From positions 1-28,411 of the forward strand of contig JAJIRX010000006.1 of the NCBI GenBank assembly GCA_023853785.1: a DNA stretch of 28,411 bases, read 5' to 3'. This DNA is from Psilocybe azurescens (lineage: Eukaryota; Basidiomycota; Agaricomycetes; Agaricales; Agrocybaceae). A model generated the notes under the pieces. That model searched no databases, was not told the DNA's origin, and saw nothing but the letters and a program-made list of their open reading frames with translations. The number at the start of each line of letters is the position of its first letter. Within the stretch, counting starts at the first letter, position 1. Positions 21,327 through 28,411 of this stretch are shown in pieces. The position numbers and the translations under genes are program-made.

Positions 21327-21675
21327 TCATCGATCACCTGGTCCAATACCGGTGCCAGTAGGAGCACCTTTCGAGTTAGTAACTTAGGTAAGCAGGAATA
21401 GTGCAATCACGTAGTACGAGGCGAAGACAACAAGCAACGACTCGGCCTGCGTTGTAGTTCGCATTGAAAAGATAGACAGATAATAAATTTTCAAATTGAT
21501 GCGGTAAATTCCACCATACTCACTGCCAACGTTTATGTGGGTCGGACGCCTGCAACGGCGGCATTGCAGAAAAATGATGTGCATTCAGCAGCATTGGAAT
21601 TGACATCACTATTGGCAGCAGCGGCCGCGTAGGTTGCCTGGAGGAAGATAAAAACGATATTAATATAAATCCCAT
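21327..21675 (-). pseudogene. secreted eight-cysteine protein, copy E (pseudogene)
   Basis: All three exons are recognisable but damaged. Exon 1 reads NSNAAECTSF then FCNAAVAGVRPT, so one cysteine of the CC pair is lost, and a stop follows at the end of the exon where a few bases are missing before the donor. The candidate ATG at 21675 is out of phase with the rest of exon 1. Exon 3 reads GAPTGTGIGPGDR and stops, lacking the eighth cysteine. Several independent lesions, including replacements, make this a true pseudogene. The nearest relative is copy F. Confidence 0.7.
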
Positions 21676-21677
21676 AG

Positions 21678-22092
21678 ATGTGCTTCTCGGTCTGTAGAAG
21701 CGGACCAGGCATATTGGCACAGGAGTCTGAGAAATGTCGCAGTATGTGCAGCTTCTCCCAGCAACGACAAACATGAATGATACAAAGACTGAGATGAGCT
21801 TTTGTCGAGCCTGAGGCTGTCATTTTGGGTCTTGGGATTGAAATGGTGCACAGCTATGTCGGCCATAGTATCCTGAGTGCAGCAAGCAGTCTGAGACTCC
21901 GACACTGAGGGATGCGTGGCTTGTCTTCAAGGTCACGGTGAGAAATTGAAGACGAATTTATCACGGTTTGAAATTAGGCACTCACACCATTCGTTGCGTT
22001 CTGTTAACTTGGGGGAAGAAAGTCTTATTTAGAGAAAGCCATAAATTAGGAGGGTCTCTATCTTATGTATATGTAGTAACAGCGACGAAAAT
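21678..22092. other. 0.41-kb segment unique to unit E
   Basis: In unit F the bases GATGTGCTTC run straight into GTTGAAGGAGAGACA. In unit E about 415 bp separate the same two sequences. The segment carries no recognised gene, and no terminal inverted repeat or clear target duplication. Either it is an insertion in E or a deletion in F. The minus-strand frames 21520-21905 lie here and have no family resemblance. Confidence 0.5.
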
Positions 22093-22364
22093 GTTGAAAG
22101 AGAGACATTTTGGCTATATAGAATAGTCAAAACCTCAGAACATGAATCATGATTGGCCAACGAGCCCACAGGGTCTTTCGACTGAGAATTGTGTAAACTA
22201 AAATACCCAATTGCGATCAGAAATGCATTCTTACTACAACAAGAACATGATTTCTGCTACTTCAGAGCTAGTATATATATATGGTTTTCTTATTTTCATT
22301 CCCTCCGTGCATCCTTTCCTTCCGTATCGATATCTCACTTTGCACAATGTGTTTATCGAATAGT

Positions 22365-22735
22365 TTACTGGCAACCAATTGCGGTGCCTCTAGTAGCACC
22401 CAAGGAGCCCTAAATACAAATTATCACTGTTAGTACTGGATGGTGAAAATGCAAGAGTGACATACGAGGCGAACACAGCAGGCAGTAATTTGGCCACCGA
22501 ACGCACAATCAAGACCACCAGGGGTGCAGTTTACTTGCCAAAAATAATCAACTTGTAAATCAATGTCATATATATAAGGCTGCTCACTTCCAACGTTTCC
22601 TGCGGGTCGAATGCCTGGGACGAGGGCATCGCAACAGAATGCCCTGCAAGCAGCGGCATCGGCATCAGTCGCAGCCGCAGAGACCATGAATAGAAGAGTC
22701 GCGAGGACGAGAGAAATGGCAGAGGTGAACTTCAT
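22365..22735 (-). CDS. small secreted eight-cysteine protein, copy C (intact)
   Basis: Predicted 86 residues. Exons on the minus strand are 22735-22588, 22533-22466 and 22409-22365, with introns of 54 and 55 bp; all phases fit. The signal peptide is MKFTSAISLVLATLLFMVSA. The mature part has eight cysteines, C-x3-CC-x16-C-x6-C-x8-CC-x15-C-x1, ending GTAIGCQ. Exon 2 reads INCTPGGLDCAFGGQITACC and differs from both A and B between the cysteines, whereas the segment GNVG just before it is unchanged. This is the most diverged member of the A/B/C group and shows that the cysteine frame is under constraint. Confidence 0.82.
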
Positions 22736-22804
22736 TTCGAGTGTGCTTGAGGGCTTTCAAATTCAAGAAAGTTGACTTGTTAGGTATTGCCAATATCACC
22801 CTCA

Positions 22805-22812
22805 TTTTTATA
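22805..22812 (-). promoter_or_regulatory. TATA box of copy C
   Basis: TATAAAAA on the minus strand, 77 bp before the start. Confidence 0.65.
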
Positions 22813-22869
22813 CCTCGCATGAGCCTATTTAGGGCACCAGTATTCCAAATTTGGACTATGCTGTTATGT

Positions 22870-23620
22870 ACATTCGTCCTGTCGATCAGGTACATATTGT
22901 TCGCCGTGTTCGGGTAGCACCGAGTTAATCTAAACTAGTTCTGGTACATTCTGTGGCGTGGATGATTTTGGATGCACATTTTAGGCAATAATATTGTGCC
23001 AAATTGGCGTATGTAACAGGCTCGTGCACTCCTTAAACATCGATGCCGGTGTTTGGACGCTGGTAAATCCCAAAGGTCGGACAAATGTGACACCGACTAC
23101 AACAATGAGCACATCTTTGACGTACTGAGGGTTCTAGGGATCCGATTAGAGCTATGAAATCAAGATTCTAGGCTTCGGCAGACTTGAATGCTCGGAGGCG
23201 ATCAAGAAGATGGAGATATTTCAGGCGAATGGAGTTCAGGTTAGACATTGGGATGGATTGAAAAACATACGAGAACATATCAGCCATTGATAGACCGAGT
23301 AAGAATACTTCAAGTGAGCACACCTGACTGTATATTTGGCCTCTCTCCGTCCAGGAACACAGATGATGCGAATTAGGAAGCACTTGACCTGAATTCTCAA
23401 GTAGCAAAACGACAACGATGAACCGTATTATAGAAGACTTGTCAATTTTTGGGGTGGCAAAAACCAGAAGGAAACCTGGCAGCCAGGTGCACAGTTGGAT
23501 CACAAGACTGTATAATTGAAGGGATGCTTTGCAGGAATGAGAAGCCGATATTTCGACGAATGTGCCCATTCAGATGATATACGTACAAAGTTCATATCGG
23601 TGTTCATTAACGAACTTTAG
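22870..23620. repeat. upstream flank of unit C
   Basis: Matches the flanks of units A and B. Near 22880-22970 it shares variants with A (CTAAACTAGTTCTGG) but keeps the short CAGGTACATATTG stretch that A lacks and B has, so it is a mosaic of the two. The minus-strand frame 23168-23569 is 133 codons, but its frame is broken in unit B; it is not called as a gene. Confidence 0.6.
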
Positions 23621-23791
23621 GAACTCGTCCGAGCCCCCACTCGTGACTGCTCGTGTTAGATGAGAATGTAAGAGCGACAGCTGCAATGGAGCTGTATTAC
23701 AACAAGAACGCCCCTTTAGCTATGCCAGAACCAACATATATGCACAGGTTTCTTATTTCTATTTCTTACACGCTTTCCTAGCCCATTTTGC

Positions 23792-23818
23792 ATTTTGATT
23801 TTGATTTTGATTTTGATT
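23792..23818. repeat. TTTTGA simple repeat, unit G
   Basis: Four clean TTTTGA hexamers in the 3' flank of copy G, the longest of the three such runs. Confidence 0.75.
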
Positions 23819-23849
23819 GTTAGCTACTTACTTCTCGACCTCGAATCGT

Positions 23850-24161
23850 TCACATGCAGCCAATCCTAGTGCCGGAGTCCGCGCCGATTGTTGTTTAGAT
23901 GGGTCATCGCAGTTAGTGTAACCACATACCAGGTGATCACAACAAGCTGGGACTTGGCCATGAAACGACAATCAAAAGTGTGTGCTTGAATGCAGTTTAC
24001 TTTGAGCAAGTAAACGGATGGCCATAGATGCAAGGCTACTCGTTGCCAGTGTCTTCTATTACCGCATCGCAGCAAAACAGCGCGCAGTCAACGGCATCGG
24101 CAGCAGCGGCCATGTATGTCGCCTGGAGGAAGATGAGAGGGACGGCAGAGATGAATTTCAT
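23850..24161 (-). pseudogene. secreted eight-cysteine protein, copy G (pseudogene)
   Basis: Exon 1 starts normally (MKFISAVPLIFLQATYMAAA) and reads VDCALFCCDAV, keeping the first three cysteines, but the segment to the intron is shortened and the GTGAG donor reads ACGAG, so intron 1 probably cannot be spliced and the frame soon stops. Exon 2 keeps INC and FDCRF but then shifts by one base before the second CC pair. Exon 3 still ends IGCM. Loss of a splice donor together with a deletion points to real decay. It belongs to the D/E/F/G group. Confidence 0.7.
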
Positions 24162-24232
24162 CGCAAGGGACTGTCTAGAAGAAAGACGACTTTCTGGTGT
24201 ACCACTTCCAGTACAGTTCGTCTTTTATACCT

Positions 24233-24239
24233 CGCATGA
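24233..24239 (-). promoter_or_regulatory. TATA box of copy G
   Basis: TATAAAA on the minus strand, 78 bp before the old start codon, still recognisable although the gene behind it is broken. Confidence 0.5.
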
Positions 24240-24249
24240 GCTTCTGTAA

Positions 24250-25115
24250 TGACTAGGGCAACGGACAACGATGATTTCAAGTTCAGACTAAGTTTCTGTG
24301 CTGCAGATACCACTCATCCTCCCATTGGCAGTATTGTTCCGGTAGCTTACTAGTACTGCGTTAATGTAGACTACAATAATTTCCTGTCACCCGAACGCCC
24401 CTTGTACGCTGTGGTCGACTGGATGCTCTGGGCAGCAAAATTGTGCAAACTGGCCTATGCATGAGAGCCAGTGACTCAGTCATAAAACTTAGTTGCTCCC
24501 ATAAGATCGTTGAATTGCTCGCGGGTAACGAAAGCATAATGACTGCAATGATATCCCAGAATAAAAGTCGGCGAATATGAGGACCCGATTTGAATACTCG
24601 TCGTAGCAATAGGGGTTCTGATTGATATGTTCGTTAAAGAGGGCCGCCATGGTACGCTTTGTTGTTCGGGACATATTTGCTAGCCCAGTTAATCAAAACA
24701 GGTACATCTCCGGATGGAGTGGGAGACATACTTTAGAGAATATCTCAGGTATTGATAGACCCAGTGAGAATGCTCCCAGCGAGTTCAGCTGACGCGGAGC
24801 AACGCAAAGTGGGTAGAGAGCGGTGGAAGCCAAAGATCAGCCGTTCTGGAAGACTTGTCAATTTTTTAAAAGAAGGAAACCCCGAAACTTGGCTCACAGT
24901 TGGATCAGAGGACTGGGCATTCAAGGAACTTTTTCAGGGAATGAGAAGTCAATAATTATACGACGTATTATGAAAGACCTTGAGAAGTCTTTCGTGGTGA
25001 GAAACCCAGAAGCTTGACTTTGGAACTATGGGATAGTCCAGACCCTTTGTTTCATGGATTTGTAATCAGTTCTGTTTCGACAACTTGAATGTCCCCTGAG
25101 CAGACATTCGCCTTC
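24250..25115. repeat. degenerate upstream flank of unit G, end of the array
   Basis: Contains diverged matches to the other flanks: 24745-24790 to the GACCGAGTAAGAAT region of units A-C, 24840-24960 to the GAAGACTTGTCAAT region, and 25027-25115 to 21180-21275 in unit E. No intact gene. A minus-strand frame at 24489-24674 (FNEHINQNPYCYDEYS) looks coding-like but is short and not kept elsewhere. Confidence 0.5.
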
Positions 25116-25149
25116 ATACTGGGCGATCCCATACGGATAATTACGGCGG

Positions 25150-25999
25150 TTATGCCACCTGCAGAGATATCGTATCAGCATCAACATTTCTTCTGCTTTT
25201 TCTGAAAACAGAGTCATCGACGACAAACTCACATAATATACTTATGCAAAACGCAACCGCACATGCAGAACCAGAGACCACACACCATATCCCAGACAGC
25301 CCATCAGAATATTCACCGCCACATTCGGTAGGAACTTGACTTGCGAGCGCAATTCCTAAAGCTACGAGTGCACGTACGCAGCGTACAACTTACACGACGA
25401 TGATTTCGGTTTTAGTGAGATTGGTTGAGTACGTGGCTGGGTTGTGAATAGCAGAGGGGGCGTACTTACCAATAGTAATGAAGAATGTAAATGTGTGTAG
25501 ATGAACGAATGTTTGTGTTAGTGTGTGTGTTGATCCTGGTTTGTTGTTGTACGACAAGCTGAGAGTTGACGAATGATATGATTGACATTCATAACCAGGG
25601 CAGCCGAATGAGATAGGAGCAAGCATTGAGGATTCATTTGGGACGTACAGAACACCGACCCATATCCATGTAAAGATCGCGCATACTCCAGCAAGCCTGC
25701 CAAATATATCTGTAGGGATAAAATAGTCCGTTGTGAAGTCCGAATTCAATAAGCATTCGAATCGTGAATGCTTACGGAGGTAGAAAGACCAGCCTGAAGA
25801 GGTGAACCCTGCCCACCAGCCGAGTGCGGTTTCACCTAGGCGAAGAACGCGACAAGACTTAGAAAAAGAACAGATGAAGGGGAACAATGTTTTTGATCGA
25901 GGTTGAGTTGCGAGAGGCTCGAAGTGGTGGATATGTGGGAGAAGGAGAAGAGACTCGGCGATACTGACTGTAGAAAGTCGTGCGGAGCTTGAGACCCAT
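25150..25999 (-). CDS. predicted multi-span membrane protein (MARVEL-like?), 5' end uncertain
   Basis: Three exons are well supported on the minus strand: 25835-25776, 25709-25470 and 25361-25150, with introns of 66 and 108 bp. The protein has hydrophobic segments IFGRLAGVCAIFTWIWVGVL, FTFFITIALGIALA and WCVVSGSACAVAFCISILCE, separated by a polar loop with two cysteines (GCPGYECQSYH), and ends DADTISLQVA. This resembles the small four-span MARVEL-type proteins common in Agaricomycetes, but no diagnostic motif was recognised. The first exon is uncertain: ATG at 25999 (MGLKLRTTFY) with a GTCAGT donor and acceptor at 25836 keeps the frame but leaves no first membrane segment. It probably acts in the plasma or vacuolar membrane; its function is unknown. 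Confidence 0.55.
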
Positions 26000-27095
26000 G
26001 GTGGACGAGTGACCTTCACTGGTTGTAAGTGCAATGGACGAGTACTGGAATTGGGAGATCGGCCAAAGGACAAAGGGCCTATAGGAGTTTGGAAAAGCGG
26101 AGTCGGGTCGGAAGAGAAGGGGAACGGGGAACGGAAACCTACGGGAATACACGGTTTCCGAGCAATTTTTTGAATTTCTGCTGTAGATATAGCAGAGGTA
26201 AGGACTGGTCCCGGTGTTATGCTACGGCACTGGGCAGAGCCGAGCCAGGCACAATCTGGTATTTATCACGAACCTATGCGTAGAGACAGAAGAAACATCG
26301 AAGATGCAGTGGATGATGATGTGACACTGGTTTTATCAATCCAAGAGTTCTCCCGGAGGGACGATGACTGATAACGAAGGACAAGAGGGACAAGCATCTT
26401 AAGATTATGAATACAGCAATATTGAAGCTCTGGCCAAGCAAGCAGACACAGAGAGAAATTTTGATCTCAATTGTCCTGAAAGTCTGACCTCTGGCTGCCG
26501 CAATTTATCAGATATTGGTGTAGCATAATTCTGAATTGCAATTTCCACAGCCAGCGCGGCCGAATGAAAGGATGGGCTCTCTACAAGAGAAGCAAGTAAG
26601 AGATGGGTGGATATAGTTGAAGGGCGTTTTCAGCTACTCATTTCGGAGCTCATAGATCTTGTGTATATGTTTGAAAGACTTGAAACCCCACCGGTGTGAT
26701 TTGGACCACTGGCAAATGGTTTGCGACTCGGTATCAACCAACCTCAGGGTTAAAAAGGGTGAGAAAGGCTCTTTGGAACGCAGCCTGAAGCCTGAGCTTG
26801 CACAGAGACCCTTACAGTGTTTTGAGGACCTGACAAGCGCAGATGGAGTTTGAGGCCATGTCAGAGTCGACGTAGGTGGATGTGGGAAGAGGAGATGGAA
26901 AGACTCGACTCGGCGTTTGAATAGAGATCCAGGTTAGGGTGTGAAATAGTTACGTAACAAAAGAACCTGTTTCTGAATTTCGTGCGAGCCAGTTGCACTC
27001 CTCCATACGACTCTAACGACTTGTACTTGGCTCCGTGGGCAACCTATACATCCCTTAACTTCTACCTTTCGAAGGGTAGGCCGCCCTTGCTCAAC
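26000..27095. other. intergenic region upstream of LCB1
   Basis: About 1.1 kb between two divergently transcribed genes, expected to hold both promoters. Only short frames are present, without recognisable domains. The LCB1 frame is open upstream of 27096 to about 26982, but without an ATG, so this part is taken as 5' UTR. Confidence 0.45.
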
Positions 27096-28411
27096 ATGAA
27101 CACTACCTCTGCGACCCTCGCGCCTGTGTTCACATTTTTGGAACACGCCTTGACGACAGCGCAAACGACATTTGACAAACTTCCTGGCTCGGCCGTCATC
27201 CAGCGATATGTGAAGAGCTCACACCAGAATGACCCTGGACGTACTCTACTGGAGCTTATTCTTGTTATCTTCGCCATTCGCACCCTGCTGCAATCCAGAA
27301 CAAGGGCAGACAGGAATGGGAAGCATTTCATTCAGTTTAGTGAGAAGGTATGTTGTGTATTCCATATGAAACATTGCCGCTTTGCAAATCTACTTGTACA
27401 GGAAGTCGACGAACTTGTAGACGAATGGATTCCGGAACCTCTTGGACATGCCTTGACTGCGACTGAAGAGTCTGACCTGGCCTCGGTGCCTGTAATTGCA
27501 GGACCCAACGGACCCAAACCGAAATTGGTCTCTACTGGAAAAAATGCCATTAACCTCTCAAGCTACAACTTCACTGGTCTTTCGGGGAACGAACACATCA
27601 AGCAGCGCGCCGTCGATACGCTGCGCAAATATGGTCTTGAAGCTGCGGACCCCGATTTTACGGCACCCTCGGTACGTTCAATGCGGATCGTTAGCCACAA
27701 AAATATCTCATTCCACAATCCTCTCAGACGTGCATATGGACTTGGAAAACGATATTGCGGACTTTTTGGGCACAGAGGCCGCCATCCTCTACTCGCAGGG
27801 GTTCTCGACCATCTCGTCTGTGATTCCGGCGTTTTGTAAACGCGGTGACATAATCGTAGCCGACCGCGCCGTGAACTTTGCCATTCAAAAGGGAATCCAG
27901 ATTTCCCGTTCGACTATCCGCTGGTTCGACCATAATGACCTGAACAGCCTCGAAGAAGTCCTTGTTAGTATTGAAAAGGAGAGGAAGAAGCGTCGCGCGC
28001 CGATGACTCGTCGATTCATTGTTACCGAGGGTATTTTCCAGAAGGATGGTGCTATGGTTGACTTGCCTAAACTTGTTCGTAGTTTTTATTCTTTTTCTTC
28101 GATACATGAAACTGACATACCTGCAGATCGAACTCAAATACAAGTACAAGTACAGACTTATCTTAGACGAAAGCTATTCTTTTGGATCCGTCGGCAGAAC
28201 TGGTCGCGGTCTTACAGAATTGTACAATGTCCCGGTATGTACTATCCAGCAAACCCAAACGAGTATCACCTCACACACTTTTATAATAGGCTTCCAAAGT
28301 CGACATGCTTCTTGGCTCTTGTGCTATAGGTCTCGCTTCAGCAGGAGGATTCTGCGCTGGATCCCGAACAGTCGTCGACCATCAACGCATCAACGGCCCC
28401 TCTTTCGTCTT
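27096..28411 (+). CDS. LCB1: serine palmitoyltransferase subunit LCB1 (partial, cut by window end)
   Basis: ER membrane subunit that pairs with catalytic LCB2 to condense serine and palmitoyl-CoA, the first step of sphingolipid synthesis. Exons are 27096-27347, 27402-27671, 27728-28074, 28127-28234 and 28290 onward, with 52-56 bp introns. An N-terminal hydrophobic helix ([15 protein letters not shown]) is followed by [82 protein letters not shown] and [20 protein letters not shown]. As expected for LCB1, no PLP-binding lysine motif is present in the part seen; that site would lie near the last segment. The conserved CGPRGFYGT loop (27635-27665) is about four bases short as given: the frame slips after YGL and FYGT returns in another frame. 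This is probably sequence error, though the loop is functionally sensitive in human SPTLC1. Confidence 0.92.

Larger units (their letters stand above)
15795..25115 (-). repeat. tandem array of seven secreted-protein units
   Basis: Seven units follow one another in the same orientation (genes on the minus strand). Each has a conserved 3' flank containing an AACAAGAAC core and an A/T-rich stretch, a small three-exon secreted-protein gene, a TATA box about 76 bp before the start, and a long upstream flank. By gene copy the approximate units are: A 15795-17790, F 17790-18348 (truncated), B 18349-20030, D 20040-21180, E 21180-22160, C 22190-23620 and G 23640-25115. Copies A, B and C form one subfamily; D, E, F and G form another, with FLQATY-like residues in the signal peptide. 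Units differ by internal insertions and deletions, as expected for growth by unequal crossing-over. No transposase, LTR or terminal inverted repeat was found in the units. Confidence 0.85.

Noticed and set aside
15795..25115. Array units as transposable elements
   Set aside because: No transposase or reverse transcriptase frames, no LTRs or terminal inverted repeats, and all units lie in one tandem block with one orientation, which fits local duplication better.

Overview
The window reads as nuclear DNA of a filamentous basidiomycete, most likely an Agaricomycete. Genes are split by many short GT-AG introns of about 52-110 bp, genes lie on both strands, and four conserved eukaryotic genes can be rebuilt exon by exon. 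These are a PHO13-type HAD phosphatase, the GPI-anchor subunit GPI11/PIG-F, ribosomal protein eL34, and LCB1, the non-catalytic subunit of serine palmitoyltransferase. The assignment to fungi rests on gene content and intron style; no marker of a particular species was recognised.

Layout. 1-985 holds the decayed 3' part of a transaldolase-like gene. 2216-4613 is a convergent pair, PHO13 (+) and GPI11 (-), whose stop codons are 14 bp apart. 4.6-8.0 kb is gene-poor, with one unrecognised coding-like stretch at 7110-7481. RPL34 lies at 8072-8521. 9317-15467 holds three tandem F-box genes that descend from one ancestor. 15795-25115 is a tandem array of seven units, all transcribed from the minus strand, each built around a small secreted eight-cysteine protein. 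Two or three copies look intact, one has a single 1-nt lesion, and three are pseudogenes. 25150-25999 (-) is a predicted multi-span membrane protein. 27096 to the end is LCB1, cut by the window edge.

Two things stand out. First, the secreted-protein array is a young, actively recombining lineage-specific family. Copies A and B are about 97% identical in exon 1 and flanks, but intron 1 and exon 2, which carries four of the eight cysteines, form a divergent island in which most changes alter amino acids. The cysteine order C-CC-C-C-CC-C is that of hydrophobins, but the protein is much smaller and spaced differently. Second, several genes that should be essential (RPL34, GPI11, PHO13, LCB1), one F-box gene and one array copy each carry 1-nt indels, mostly losses in homopolymers. 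This looks like uncorrected assembly error more than gene death, so such genes are annotated here as genes with a note.

The housekeeping genes show no shared pathway arrangement. The F-box cluster and the secreted-protein array are the accessory, fast-evolving parts of the window.
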